DNA of 58,183 bases from Micromonosporaceae bacterium. GTDB lineage: Bacteria; Actinomycetota; Actinomycetes; Mycobacteriales; Micromonosporaceae. This document shows, in pieces, positions 7,932-17,005 of the stretch. Within the stretch, counting starts at the first letter, position 1. Every line of letters begins with the position of its first letter. The notes below the pieces were generated by a model. That model saw nothing but the letters and a program-made list of their open reading frames with translations, was not told where the DNA came from and did no database searches. Position numbers and translations under genes: made by a program. The DNA is taken from NCBI GenBank assembly GCA_009377645.1, contig WHTQ01000018.1, forward strand, positions 1 through 58,183, written 5' to 3'.

Positions 7932-9172
7932 CCCGTCCGGAGGTCGTGGTAACCGGGCTCGGCGCGACCACCCCGCTGGGCGGGGACGCCGCGTCGACCT
8001 GGGAAGCCATGCTCGCCGGCCGGTCCGGGGTCCGCGCCCTGACCCAGCCGTGGGCGGCCGACCTGCCGGTGCGGATCGCCTCCCAGCTGGTGGTCGAGCC
8101 GGCCGAGAAGCTGGACCGGGTGAAGCTGCGGCGGCTGGACCGCTCCGAGGCGATCGCGCTGATCGCCACCTCCGAGGCGTGGGCAGACGCCGGGCTCGGC
8201 GATGGAAACGGAAACGGGAACGGGGTGGACCGGGAGCGGCTGGCGGTCAGCCTCGGCTCCGGGATCGGCGGCGCGACCACCCTGCTGGCCCAGGACGACA
8301 TCCTGGAGAGCTCCGGGCCGCGTCGGGTATCGCCGCACACCATCCCGATGCTGATGCCGAACGGCCCGGCCGCCTGGGTCGGCCTCGAGTACGCCGCGAG
8401 AGCAGGCGTGCACTCGATGGCCAGCGCCTGCGCTACCGGCGCCGAGGCGCTCGCGCTGGGGCTGGACATCATCCGCTCCGGGCGGGCCGACGTGGTGGTC
8501 GCCGGCGGCACCGAGGCGGTGATCCATCCGTTGCCGATCGCCGGGTTCGCCTCGATGCGGGCGATGTCGACCCGCAACGACGAGCCGGAGAAGGCCTCCC
8601 GCCCGTGGGACAAGGCCCGGGACGGGTTCGTGTTCGGCGAGGGTGCGGCCATCCTGGTGCTGGAGCGGGCCGAGCACGCCGCCGCCCGGGGGGCCAGGGT
8701 CTACGCCCGGCTGGCCGGCGCCGGCGTCAGCTCCGACGGCTACGACATCGTCGCGCCGGACCCGAGCGGTGCCGGCGCCGCCCGGGCGATCGCGGCCGCG
8801 CTGCGGGACGCAGACGTGGCCAAGGCCGATGTGGCGCACGTCAACGCCCACGCCACCTCCACCCCGGTCGGGGACCTGGCCGAGGTGGTGGCGCTGCACG
8901 CGGCGCTCGGCGACCACCCGGTGCTCACCGCCACCAAGTCGATGACCGGGCACCTGCTCGGCGCCGCCGGCGCGCTGGAGGCGATCGCCACCATCCTGGC
9001 GATCCGCGACAGCGTGGTGCCGCCGACCATCAACCTGGACGATCCGGACGACGCGCTGGACCTGGACGTGGCCGCGCACAAGTCGCGGCAGCTGGACATC
9101 CCGGCCGGGCTGAACAACGCGTTCGGCTTCGGCGGCCACAACGTGGCCCTGCTGTTCACCCGCCCCTCCTGA
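7928..9172 (+). CDS. fabF: beta-ketoacyl-ACP synthase II
   Basis: FAS-II elongating condensing enzyme, 414 residues, thiolase fold. The catalytic triad is C168 (MASACATGAEAL), H308 (VNAHATSTPVGD) and H342 (KSMTGHLLGA), with K337 also conserved. The ATG at 7928 overlaps the acpP stop. A surface loop at about residues 91-99 is the low-complexity stretch GDGNGNGNG, encoded by a GGAAAC-type repeat (about 8204-8224), unlike the rest of the conserved core. It follows acpP as in other actinobacterial fab operons. Confidence 0.96.
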   Translation: MTRPEVVVTGLGATTPLGGDAASTWEAMLAGRSGVRALTQPWAADLPVRIASQLVVEPAEKLDRVKLRRLDRSEAIALIATSEAWADAGLGDGNGNGNGVDRERLAVSLGSGIGGATTLLAQDDILESSGPRRVSPHTIPMLMPNGPAAWVGLEYAARAGVHSMASACATGAEALALGLDIIRSGRADVVVAGGTEAVIHPLPIAGFASMRAMSTRNDEPEKASRPWDKARDGFVFGEGAAILVLERAEHAAARGARVYARLAGAGVSSDGYDIVAPDPSGAGAARAIAAALRDADVAKADVAHVNAHATSTPVGDLAEVVALHAALGDHPVLTATKSMTGHLLGAAGALEAIATILAIRDSVVPPTINLDDPDDALDLDVAAHKSRQLDIPAGLNNAFGFGGHNVALLFTRPS

Positions 9173-9192
9173 CCCACACCGTGAGGACCGCC

Positions 9193-10644
9193 ATGACCAG
9201 CACCGTCTCCGCCCCCACCGACCAGGACCCGACCCCGGTCGACCACCGCGACCCGCAGCTCCGGCTGCGCACCCTGTTCGACACCGGCACACTGCGGCTG
9301 CTCGTACCCCGGGACTCCTCCGGGGTGCTGGCGGGGCGCGGCGAGATCGACGGCATGCCGGCGATCGGGTTCGCCACCGACGGCACCACCATGGGCGGCG
9401 CGATGGGGTACGAGGGGTGCCGGCACATCGTGGACGCGATCGACACCGCGGTCCGGGAGCGGGTGCCGGTGCTCGGGCTGTGGCACGCCGGCGGCGCCCG
9501 GATCCCGGAGGGAGTGGCCTCGCTGGACGCGGTCGGGCAGGTGTTCGCCGCGATGGTGCGCGCCTCCGGCCGGGTGCCGCAGATCTCGGTGGTGCTCGGC
9601 CCGGCCGCCGGCGGCGCCGCGTACGGGCCGGCGCTGACCGACATCGTGATCATGGCCGGCGACGGCCGGATCTTCGTCACCGGCCCGGAGGTGGTCCGCT
9701 CGGTCACCGGTGAGCAGGTCGATATGGAGCGGCTCGGCGGCCCGGAAGCGCACGGCCGCCGGTCCGGGGTGGTGCACGTGACCACAAAGGACGACGAGTC
9801 GGCGCTGACCACCGCCCGGGAGCTGGCCGCGCTGCTCGGCCGCCAGGGCCGGATGTCACCGGACGACGTCACCGACGGCACCGACCTGGGTGCCCTGCTG
9901 CCGCCCCAGTCCAACCGTGCGTACGACGTCAAGCCGCTGGTCCGGGACCTGCTGGACGCTCCACGATCGGGGTCGGGGGGGGCGGGCGGTGGTTCTGTGG
10001 AGCTGCACGCCAAGTGGGCGCCGAACGTCGTCACTACGCTGGGCCGGCTGGCCGGCCGCACGGTCGGGGTGATCGCCAACAACCCGCTACGGCTGGGCGG
10101 CTGCCTGGACGCGGCCAGCGCCGAGAAGGCGGCCCGGTTCGTGCGGATGTGCGACGCGCTCGGGGTGCCGCTGGTGGTGCTGGTCGACGTGCCCGGCTAC
10201 CTGCCCGGGCTGGGGCAGGAGTGGGACGGGGTGGTGCGGCGCGGCGCCAAGCTGCTGCACGCCTTCGCCGAAGCGGTCGTCCCCCGGGTCACGCTGGTCA
10301 CCCGGAAGGCGTACGGGGGCGCGTACATCGCGATGAACTCCCGCGCCCTCGGCGCGACCACCGTGTTCGCCTGGCCGCACGCGGAGGTGGCGGTGATGGG
10401 CGCCAGCGCGGCGGTCAACATCCTGTACCGCAAGAAGCTGGCCGCCGCGCCGGCGGAGGAGCGAGAGGCGGTGCGGGCCGCGCTGATCGAGGAGCAGACC
10501 CGGGTCGCCGGCGGGGTGAACCGGGCGCTGGAGATCGGCGTGGTGGACGAGGTGATCGGGCCGGACCGGACCCGGCGCCGGCTGGCCGAGGCGATCGCCG
10601 CCGCCCCGGCCGCCCGCGGCGCCCACGGCAACATCCCGCTCTGA
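9193..10644 (+). CDS. accD6: acyl-CoA carboxylase carboxyltransferase (AccD6-like)
   Basis: Carboxyltransferase subunit of an acetyl/propionyl-CoA carboxylase, moving CO2 from biotin to the acyl-CoA. The 483-residue protein has both crotonase-fold halves. Oxyanion-stabilising Gly motifs are at about residues 136-147 (GPAAGGAAYGP) and in the second half (RKAYGGAYIAM). GAGGA lies 5 bases before the ATG. It closes the fab operon, 20 bases after fabF, as accD6 follows kasB in M. tuberculosis, so malonyl-CoA supply is its likely role. No biotinylated alpha/BCCP subunit is encoded in the window, which makes the carrier-like tail on FabD noteworthy. Confidence 0.9.
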   Translation: MTSTVSAPTDQDPTPVDHRDPQLRLRTLFDTGTLRLLVPRDSSGVLAGRGEIDGMPAIGFATDGTTMGGAMGYEGCRHIVDAIDTAVRERVPVLGLWHAGGARIPEGVASLDAVGQVFAAMVRASGRVPQISVVLGPAAGGAAYGPALTDIVIMAGDGRIFVTGPEVVRSVTGEQVDMERLGGPEAHGRRSGVVHVTTKDDESALTTARELAALLGRQGRMSPDDVTDGTDLGALLPPQSNRAYDVKPLVRDLLDAPRSGSGGAGGGSVELHAKWAPNVVTTLGRLAGRTVGVIANNPLRLGGCLDAASAEKAARFVRMCDALGVPLVVLVDVPGYLPGLGQEWDGVVRRGAKLLHAFAEAVVPRVTLVTRKAYGGAYIAMNSRALGATTVFAWPHAEVAVMGASAAVNILYRKKLAAAPAEEREAVRAALIEEQTRVAGGVNRALEIGVVDEVIGPDRTRRRLAEAIAAAPAARGAHGNIPL

Positions 10645-10797
10645 CCGGCGCAGCCTCTCCACAGTGGTTGCTTCATCAGGGGTTGCCCTTCGGTACCGAC
10701 GCGAGCCTGGCGCCTGCCGTGAACCGGCGACCGCAGACCACTCGGGCGGCTGGGGGACAATGGGTTGGTCGGTGTGGAGCGAGACCCGGAGGGTCGC

Positions 10798-11289
10798 ATG
10801 GCAGACGGCGTTATCCACCAGCTCAACACGTCGCAGGGCGGAGTGCCGAAGTTGCCGGTGCCCTCGGCCACGATCGACGAGCTCGGGGTGGTGGGCGACC
10901 GGCAGGACGAGCCGGAGCCGATGCACGGCGGGCCGCTGAAGGCGCTCTGCCTGTTCTCGCTGGAGGTGATCGAGAAGTTCGCCGCCGATGGGCACCCGAT
11001 CGCGGCCGGCTCAGCCGGCGAGAACGTCACCGTCCGCGGGCTGGACTGGTCGCAGGTGGTGCCCGGCGCCCGGCTCCGGCTCGGTGACCAGGTCCAGATC
11101 GAGATCACCAGCTACGCGTCGCCGTGCAAGAAACAGACCCGCTGGTTCAGCGACGGCAACTTCGCCCGGCTCAACGCCCGGGTCAACCCAGGCAACAGCC
11201 GGGCGTACGCGAAGGTGCTGCGGGGTGGCACGGTCCAGCCAGGCGACCCGGTCCGGTTCGAGCAGCCGGACCCGACCGGGTCACAGTAG
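10798..11289 (+). CDS. MOSC-domain protein
   Basis: A 163-residue single MOSC (molybdenum cofactor sulfurase C-terminal) domain. The conserved cysteine is in SYASPCKKQTRWF, preceded by the usual GSAGENVTVRGLDW motif. Stand-alone MOSC proteins such as YiiM act in molybdenum-enzyme chemistry or N-hydroxylated base reduction; the substrate here is unknown. ATG 10798 is chosen because GGAGGG lies 4 bases before it. A GTG at 10765 would add 11 residues. The 153 bases between accD and this gene hold no other recognisable feature. Confidence 0.85.
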   Translation: MADGVIHQLNTSQGGVPKLPVPSATIDELGVVGDRQDEPEPMHGGPLKALCLFSLEVIEKFAADGHPIAAGSAGENVTVRGLDWSQVVPGARLRLGDQVQIEITSYASPCKKQTRWFSDGNFARLNARVNPGNSRAYAKVLRGGTVQPGDPVRFEQPDPTGSQ

Positions 11290-11301
11290 CCGGCGACCAG
11301 G

Positions 11302-12102
11302 TCAGTGGAACTGGAACGAGCGCTTGGACAAGCCGAACCAGAACCCGTCGACCACCGCGGCGGTGTCGCGCTGGTCGAGACTGGCGCCGAGGGCCACGAA
11401 CAGCGGTGCGAAGTGCTCGGTACGCGGATGCGCCAGCCGGGCCGCCGGTGCCTTGTGCTGGAAGTCGAGCAGGGCGTCCACGTCTCCGACGGCGATGACC
11501 CGGTCGACCCAGTCGTCGAACTCCACCGACCAGCTCGGCGCGGTGGCGCGGTCCTCGGCGGCCGAATCCAGCTCCCGCAGGTTGTGGGTGGTGAAGCCGC
11601 TGCCGACGATCAGCACCCCCTGGTCTCGCAGCGGGGTGAGCCGGCGGCCCACCTCGAGCAGGACGGTCGGGTCCAGGCTGGGCATCGAGACCTGCAGCAC
11701 CGGCACGTCCGCCTCCGGATACATCTCCACCAGCGGCACGTACGCGCCGTGGTCGAGGCCGCGGCCCGGGTCGTGGTGCGCCGACCCGAGCAGGGTGACC
11801 ACGTCGACGGCCAGCTCCGGGGCGCCCGGCGCCGGGTAGGTCACCTCGTAGTAGTGGGACGGGAAGCCCCAGAAGTCGTAGACCAGCGGGACCGTCTCGG
11901 TGGCCCCGATCGTGAGCGGTGCGTTCTCCCAGTGCGCCGAGATCATCAGGATCGCGCGCGGCCGGGGCAGGTCGGCCGCCCAGGCGGCAAGCTGCTTGGT
12001 CCACACCGGATCATCGGCGAGTGGTGGCGCACCGTGGCTGAGGAACAGCGTCGGCATCCGGTCCGGTGCTGGGACCGGGCGGTCGTGCGCGTATGTGATC
12101 AT
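11302..12102 (-). CDS. LigB/DODA-type extradiol ring-cleavage dioxygenase
   Basis: A 266-residue member of the class III (LigB superfamily) extradiol dioxygenases, the YgiD/DODA group that open catechol-type rings with a non-haem metal. Likely metal or active-site histidines are H23 (FLSHGAPP), H57 (ISAHWE), H118 (GLDHGAYVPL) and H173 (FTTHNLREL). Length fits YgiD-like enzymes. The physiological substrate is unknown. It is convergent with the MOSC gene, 12 bases apart. Confidence 0.9.
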   Translation of the reverse strand: MITYAHDRPVPAPDRMPTLFLSHGAPPLADDPVWTKQLAAWAADLPRPRAILMISAHWENAPLTIGATETVPLVYDFWGFPSHYYEVTYPAPGAPELAVDVVTLLGSAHHDPGRGLDHGAYVPLVEMYPEADVPVLQVSMPSLDPTVLLEVGRRLTPLRDQGVLIVGSGFTTHNLRELDSAAEDRATAPSWSVEFDDWVDRVIAVGDVDALLDFQHKAPAARLAHPRTEHFAPLFVALGASLDQRDTAAVVDGFWFGLSKRSFQFH

Positions 12103-12178
12103 GTTACCCCCGCAGGTTAGGCGTCAGGCCGCACGCCAGCCCGCCAACCTTGAAGGCTCAACCGTAGCCTGATCCGCC

Positions 12179-12205
12179 CGGGACCGCCAACCTCCGGCGG
12201 TCCCG
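12179..12205 (-). terminator. hairpin terminator after the DUF3145 gene
   Basis: CGGGACCGCC and GGCGGTCCCG form a perfect 10-base-pair stem around a 7-base loop, just past the minus-strand stop at 12210. There is no U-tract, as is common in actinobacteria. Confidence 0.55.
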
Positions 12206-12209
12206 GCCC

Positions 12210-12701
12210 TCAGCCGACCAGCGTGAGCACGGTGGCCGGAGCGCCGTCGCCGGCCGGCCGGTACGGCTCCAGCTCGTCGTCCCAGGCGGTCCCCAGTGCC
12301 CGGTCCAGCGCGTGGGCCAGCGCCTCCGGCCCGCGCCCGCCGGCCATCAGCGCGCGCAGCTGGTCCTCCCCCAGCTGGATGTCGCCGGCCGCCCCGATGG
12401 TGGCCCGGAACAGCCCGCGACCGGGTACGTGCATGAACCGCTCGCCGTCCACCCCCGGGCTCGGCTCCTCGGTCACCTCGAACCGGACCATCGGCCACCG
12501 CTTCAGCTCACCGGCGATCTGCGCGCCGCTGCCGGGGCGGCCGTGCCAGCCGAACTCCGCCCGCCGGGCGCCGGGGTCCACCGGCTGGACGGACCATTGC
12601 AGGCTGACCGGCACGGTGAGGGCACGCGCCACTGCCCACTCCAGGTGCGGGCACACCGCGAGCGGGGTCGAGTGCACGTACACAACACCACGCGTGGGCA
12701 C
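12210..12701 (-). CDS. DUF3145 family protein
   Basis: A 163-residue actinobacterial protein that I recognise as DUF3145: N-terminal GVVYVHSTPLAVCPHLEW, a central FGWHGRPGSGA and an acidic C-terminal half. Function is unknown. The family is often encoded near the fab operon in actinobacteria, as here. GTG 12701 is chosen over longer starts because GGGAGG lies 7 bases upstream and the N-terminus matches the family. Confidence 0.8.
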   Translation of the reverse strand: MPTRGVVYVHSTPLAVCPHLEWAVARALTVPVSLQWSVQPVDPGARRAEFGWHGRPGSGAQIAGELKRWPMVRFEVTEEPSPGVDGERFMHVPGRGLFRATIGAAGDIQLGEDQLRALMAGGRGPEALAHALDRALGTAWDDELEPYRPAGDGAPATVLTLVG

Positions 12702-12830
12702 GGTTGACCTCCCGGTTACGACAGGTGCGTCTTCCCCTACGACCTGTGCGTCCCGGCCAGACCGCGCCCTGGGCGCTCGGAACACCATGATGGCCCAGCC
12801 GCGGCGGCAACGCCAGCGAACCGCCGAAAC

Positions 12831-12858
12831 TTGTCACGGATTGCTGGTCGAGTAGGAT
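12831..12858 (+). promoter_or_regulatory. sigma-70-type promoter
   Basis: TTGTCA (12831-12836) and TAGGAT (12853-12858) are separated by 16 bases. This is one of the better -35/-10 pairs in the window. Transcription would start near 12865, about 50 bases before the GTG at 12914. Confidence 0.6.
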
Positions 12859-12913
12859 GGAGACCGGCGTTCCGCCGAGTTTCCCCGTTCACTTTTCCTA
12901 CAGGAGTTACCCC

Positions 12914-13258
12914 GTGGCGAGCAACACCTCCAAGACCGCGCGCGCATCGGTCCGGGCCGGCCAGGCGGCTCAGGGTGGGGCCCTGAGCGTGCTGGGCGAG
13001 TTCAAGTATGTGATCCCGCTCAACGGCGGGAAACACGCCTACGTGCGCAACCTCACCAACGGCCGGACGGCTCACCTCGCCACCGACTCGAGCGCCTTCG
13101 TCGAGGAGATCCGGGCACTCGCCGGGGCCGGGCACGGGCCGAAGGTGCGCGCCGAGCTGGCCGCGCTGGCCGCCACGCACCCGGCTCACGGCTGGGACAC
13201 CACCGAGAAGCGGCTCATCGAGGCGGGCGTGTTCGAGGCCGAGCCGGCTGCCGCCTGA
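12914..13258 (+). CDS. conserved small protein of unknown function
   Basis: A 114-residue soluble protein. The first 25 residues are basic and low-complexity (NTSKTARASVRAGQAAQGG). A compact part then starts at FKYVIPLNGGKHAYVRNL, with mixed alpha/beta character and an Ala-rich helix (PKVRAELAALAATHP). I do not recognise the family. GTG 12914 is chosen because CAGGAG lies 7 bases upstream; the longer ATG at 12857 falls in the promoter -10 box. It has its own clear promoter and appears monocistronic. Confidence 0.75.
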   Translation: MASNTSKTARASVRAGQAAQGGALSVLGEFKYVIPLNGGKHAYVRNLTNGRTAHLATDSSAFVEEIRALAGAGHGPKVRAELAALAATHPAHGWDTTEKRLIEAGVFEAEPAAA

Positions 13259-13398
13259 CCCTGCCGCCTGACCCCACCGACCGCCGGCGGCGCCGGCAAC
13301 CCCAGCTCCAGTGTCCAGCTTAGCCGCCGCCGACCGCTCCCACCTCCCTCCCGATGCCGATGTCTGCCCGACCCCGGCTCGCGTACGCTCGGCCTGCC

Positions 13399-15603
13399 AT
13401 GCCTGACGACGACACCACCGATACCACCAGACAGCAAGAGATAGCGATCGAGCAACGGCACCTGGACCGGGTGTACGAGCGGGTGGCTCAGCTGCGCGCC
13501 GACACCGCCCGGGCCGAGCGGGACGGTTACCGGCTCGCCCAGGTCGGCAACCTCGGCGCCCTGGTCGAGCGGGACGCCATGGTCTTCCACGCCGCCCGCC
13601 GCCGGGCGGCCCTGGACGCCGAGCACGAGGGCCTGGTCTTCGGCCGGCTGGACCGCCGCGGCGGGGAGGTAGAGTACGTCGGCCGGCTGGGGGTCCGGGA
13701 CGCCGACTCCGCCCCGCTCGTGGTCGACTGGCGGGCGCCGGCCGCCGCCGACCTGTACCAGGCGACCGCGGCCCAACCCCGCGGAGTGCTGCGCCGCCGG
13801 ATGATCCGGTCCCGGGGAGAGGTCGTCACCGGCCTCGACGACGACCTGCTGGACCCGACCAGCGACCTGCCGGTGGTCGGGGACGGGGCGCTGCTGGCGA
13901 GCCTCAGCCGGGCCACCGGTACCGGGATGCGAGACATCGTGGCCACCATCCAGGCCGAGCAGGACGCCGCGATCCGCTCCCCCGCCACCGGAGTGACGAT
14001 GATCGAGGGCGGCCCGGGCACCGGCAAGACGGCGGTCGCGCTGCACCGCGCCGCGTACCTGCTCTACCGCCACCGGGCCCGGTTCGCCGGCGGCGGCATC
14101 CTGGTGGTCGGTCCGTCACCGGTGTTCGTGAACTACATCGCCACGGTGCTCCCCTCGCTCGGGGAGCAGAGCGCCACCCTGCGCGCGCTCGGCGAGCTGG
14201 TCGAGGGGGTCCGCGCCAGCCAGGCCGACCCGAGCCCGCTGGCCGCGCTCAAGGGGTCGCTGCGGATGCTGACCGTGCTGCGGCGAGCGGTCAAGGAGCA
14301 GGTGCCGGACGCCCCGACCGAATTCCGGCTAGCGTGGCACGGCGCACTGCTGCGGCTGGACCACCAGGCCCTGGAACGGATCCGGCGCCGGGTGGGGTCC
14401 GGCCGGCGGCGGCGCAACGAGGTACGCCGGGCGGCGTTCGACCAGATCTTCGACGCGCTCTGGGACGAGGTGACCGAACAGGTCCCGGCGGCCCGGCGGC
14501 GCCCGCGGCCCGAGTTCGAGGACCAGCTCAGCGACCGGCCGGAGTTCCGGAGCTTCCTGCGCGCCTGGTGGCCGCTGCTACGCCCGGCCCAGGTGCTGGC
14601 CTGGCTAAACGACCCGGAGCGGCTCGGCCGGGCCGCCGCCGGGGTGCTGTCACCGGCCGAGGTGGCCGCGCTGGCGGGCTCGTTCCGGCGGCTTCCCGAC
14701 GACGGGCCCACCGTCGCGGACGTGGCCCTGCTGGACGAGCTGGACACGCTGCTCGGCCGGCCACCGCGGCCACCGCGCAGCCGTCGCGACCAGTTCGAGG
14801 TTGCCCCGGGGGTACGCGAGGTGACCACGTTCGCCGACCGGCAGGCCGCCGCCCGGGCGGCGCACCGGGACCGGCCGGACGACTACCGGGACTTCGCCCA
14901 TGTGGTGGTCGACGAGGCGCAGGACGTGTCCCCGATGCAGTGGCGGATGCTCCGGCGGCGCGGCCGGCACGCGTCCTGGACGGTGGTCGGCGACCCGGCC
15001 CAGAGCGCCTGGACCGGCGACCCGGAGGAGCTGGCCCGCGCCCGGGACCAGGCGCTGCGGGGCCGGCGGCACGAGCACCTGCTGACCACCAACTACCGCA
15101 ACTCGGTCGAGATCTTCGAGCGGGCCGCCGCGGTGATCCGGAAGGTGGCTCCGGATGCGTCGCTGCCGGTGCCGGTGCGGTCCACCGGCGTACCGCCGGT
15201 GGACCGCACCGTACCGGCCGGGGAGCTGCCCGAGGCGGTGGCGGCGGCCGTGGCCGAGCTGCTGGACCAGGTCGAGGGCACGGTCGGGGTGATCACGCCG
15301 CAGTCGCTGCGGGACCGGGCGGCCGGCTGGCTGCCGGCCGGCCAGCAAGCCGACTCCCGCCTGCAGGTGGTGAGCGCCCTGGAGGCCAAGGGGATGGAGT
15401 ACGACGCGGTGGTGCTGGTGGAGGCCGCCGGGATCGTCGCGCCCGCTGGCGACGGGGAATCTGGGCACCGGCCGCTTGACCGCGGGCTACGGGCAGCTCA
15501 GCCCGCTGGCGGCCGGGAATCTGGCCTGCGTACCCTCTACGTGGCCCTGTCCCGGGCCACCCAGCGGCTCGTCACGGTCGGCACGACCCGCTGGTGGGAC
15601 TGA
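13399..15603 (+). CDS. helD: HelD-like UvrD-family ATPase, RNA polymerase recycling factor
   Basis: A 734-residue superfamily 1 helicase-like ATPase of the HelD type. HelD proteins insert into RNA polymerase and release it from stalled complexes; some actinobacterial relatives (HelR) confer rifampicin tolerance. The N-terminal coiled-coil arm is seen at about residues 10-75. Walker A GGPGTGKT is at 204-211, Walker B VVVDEAQD lies in the middle, and a C-terminal TLYVALSRATQRL motif is present. The ATG at 13399 has -10 TACGCT 9 bases upstream and no Shine-Dalgarno. Near the C-terminus a linker encoded at about 15440-15530 holds two imperfect copies of a DNA segment (CCCGCTGGCG.. GGGAATCTGG). 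Confidence 0.85.
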   Translation: MPDDDTTDTTRQQEIAIEQRHLDRVYERVAQLRADTARAERDGYRLAQVGNLGALVERDAMVFHAARRRAALDAEHEGLVFGRLDRRGGEVEYVGRLGVRDADSAPLVVDWRAPAAADLYQATAAQPRGVLRRRMIRSRGEVVTGLDDDLLDPTSDLPVVGDGALLASLSRATGTGMRDIVATIQAEQDAAIRSPATGVTMIEGGPGTGKTAVALHRAAYLLYRHRARFAGGGILVVGPSPVFVNYIATVLPSLGEQSATLRALGELVEGVRASQADPSPLAALKGSLRMLTVLRRAVKEQVPDAPTEFRLAWHGALLRLDHQALERIRRRVGSGRRRRNEVRRAAFDQIFDALWDEVTEQVPAARRRPRPEFEDQLSDRPEFRSFLRAWWPLLRPAQVLAWLNDPERLGRAAAGVLSPAEVAALAGSFRRLPDDGPTVADVALLDELDTLLGRPPRPPRSRRDQFEVAPGVREVTTFADRQAAARAAHRDRPDDYRDFAHVVVDEAQDVSPMQWRMLRRRGRHASWTVVGDPAQSAWTGDPEELARARDQALRGRRHEHLLTTNYRNSVEIFERAAAVIRKVAPDASLPVPVRSTGVPPVDRTVPAGELPEAVAAAVAELLDQVEGTVGVITPQSLRDRAAGWLPAGQQADSRLQVVSALEAKGMEYDAVVLVEAAGIVAPAGDGESGHRPLDRGLRAAQPAGGRESGLRTLYVALSRATQRLVTVGTTRWWD

Positions 15604-15624
15604 CTTTCCTTACCAATAGTGCAT

Positions 15625-15656
15625 ACATTGCAATGTCCGCATGGATAAGCTAGAGT
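15625..15656 (+). promoter_or_regulatory. promoter with perfect palindromic operator for the CDF exporter
   Basis: ACATTGCAATGT (15625-15636) is a perfect 12-base palindrome containing the -35 TTGCAA (15628-15633). The -10 TAGAGT (15651-15656) follows after 17 bases and lies 7 bases before the exporter ATG. A repressor bound here would block RNA polymerase; an ArsR/SmtB-type metal sensor is plausible, but none is encoded in the window. The AT-rich patch stands out from the surrounding sequence. Confidence 0.65.
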
Positions 15657-15663
15657 GGCGGGC

Positions 15664-16623
15664 ATGGGTGCCGGCAACGGCCACGGCGACCGCCGCAACC
15701 ACGGCTACGGTCACGGCCACGGGGTGCCTGGCGGGGCCGCCGGGTCGGCCGGCGCTCGCCACCGCCGGCGGCTGTGGCTCGCGTTCGGCCTGCTCGCAGG
15801 CTATATGGCGGTCGACGCGCTGGCCGCCTGGTGGACCGGCTCGCTGGCGCTGCTGTCCGACGCCGGCCACGTGGCCACCGACGTGCTGGGGATCGGGATG
15901 GCGCTGGCCGCGATCCACGCCGCCGGGCGGGCGGTTACCGGCGGCCCGGGCAAGCCGCACCGCACGTTCGGGCTCTACCGGCTGGAGGTGCTGGCCGCGC
16001 TCGGCAACGCGGTGCTGCTGTTCGCGGTCGCCGGGTTCGTGCTGGTGGAGGCGCTGCGGCGGATCGGCGACCCGCCGGAGGTGCTAGCCGGGCCGATGCT
16101 GCTGGTGGCCGCCGGTGGCCTGCTGGTCAACCTAATCGGGTTCGGCCTGCTCCGGGCCGGTGCCCGGGAGAGCCTGAACGTACGCGGCGCCTACCTGGAG
16201 GTGCTCGGCGACCTGCTCAGCTCGGTCGGGGTGGTGGCCGCCGCCGTGATCATCCTGCTCACCGGGTGGCGGTACGCCGACCCGCTGCTCGCGGTGGCGG
16301 TGGCGCTGTTCATCATCCCGCGCACCGCCTCGCTGGCCCGAGCCGCGCTGCGGGTGCTGGTGCAGGCCGCCCCGAAGCACCTGGCGGTCACCGAGGTCGC
16401 GTCGACGCTCGCCGCGGTGCCCGGAGTGTGCGACGTGCACGACCTGCACGTCTGGACCCTCACCTCGGGCATGGACGTGGCCTCCGCCCACCTGACCATC
16501 GACCGGGCGGACCGGCTCGACCAGGTGCTCACCGGCGCCCGCACCGCGCTGCGCGAGCGCTACGGCATCGCGCACGCGACGCTGCAGGTGGAGACGGACG
16601 CCTGCCCGCCCGCCGAGTGGTAG
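15664..16623 (+). CDS. CDF-family metal cation exporter (CzcD/ZitB-like)
   Basis: A 319-residue cation diffusion facilitator, a proton antiporter for divalent metals such as Zn. The N-terminal tail is His-rich (NHGYGHGHG). About six transmembrane helices follow, then a C-terminal ferredoxin-like cytoplasmic domain with VHDLHVWTLTSGM. In the transport site, helix 2 has H69xxxD73 (DAGHVATD) as in CzcD, but helix 5 has E179xxxD183 (YLEVLGDLL) where zinc exporters normally have HxxxD. The ATG at 15664 follows a -10 box by 7 bases. It is convergent with the STAS gene. Confidence 0.9.
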   Translation: MGAGNGHGDRRNHGYGHGHGVPGGAAGSAGARHRRRLWLAFGLLAGYMAVDALAAWWTGSLALLSDAGHVATDVLGIGMALAAIHAAGRAVTGGPGKPHRTFGLYRLEVLAALGNAVLLFAVAGFVLVEALRRIGDPPEVLAGPMLLVAAGGLLVNLIGFGLLRAGARESLNVRGAYLEVLGDLLSSVGVVAAAVIILLTGWRYADPLLAVAVALFIIPRTASLARAALRVLVQAAPKHLAVTEVASTLAAVPGVCDVHDLHVWTLTSGMDVASAHLTIDRADRLDQVLTGARTALRERYGIAHATLQVETDACPPAEW

Positions 16624-16642
16624 GACCGAGAGTCTGCGGGAG

Positions 16643-17005
16643 TCAGTTCCGGGAGGTGTCCGCCGGCGTCGGCTCCGGACCGCCGGCCGGCTCCGGGGCC
16701 CCGAACAGGCCGAGCAGGCCGGTCACCCACAGCTGGCGGTGGACGAACCGGCTCGGCTCGGTGACCACCAGCTTGACGCCGCCCACCTCGGCTGCCTGGA
16801 ACCCGTATACCAGTGCGCTGATGCCGACCGAGTCGATGAAGCTGACCCCTCGAAGGTTCAGGTTGATCTGCGCCGGCCGTCCGCCGTTCATGACGGCGGC
16901 CACGGCTTCCCGCACTTCGTGCGCCGTGTCCACGTCGATCTCTCCGCGCGGGCTGATCTCTACTGCTCCTCCGAGGGACTTCGTTGTCATGATCGACAGA
17001 CTCAC
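16643..17005 (-). CDS. STAS-domain anti-sigma factor antagonist
   Basis: A 120-residue SpoIIAA/RsbV-like protein. The phosphorylatable serine is S59 in SFIDSVGISAL. In partner-switching systems the unphosphorylated form frees a sigma factor from an anti-sigma kinase. No kinase or phosphatase gene is adjacent, so its partner is elsewhere. GTG 17005 has GGAGG 7 bases upstream. A -10-like TACGCT occurs at 17062-17057. The C-terminal 25 residues are Gly/Pro-rich. The 239 bases between its start and the next gene show nothing else I can support. Confidence 0.85.
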   Translation of the reverse strand: MSLSIMTTKSLGGAVEISPRGEIDVDTAHEVREAVAAVMNGGRPAQINLNLRGVSFIDSVGISALVYGFQAAEVGGVKLVVTEPSRFVHRQLWVTGLLGLFGAPEPAGGPEPTPADTSRN

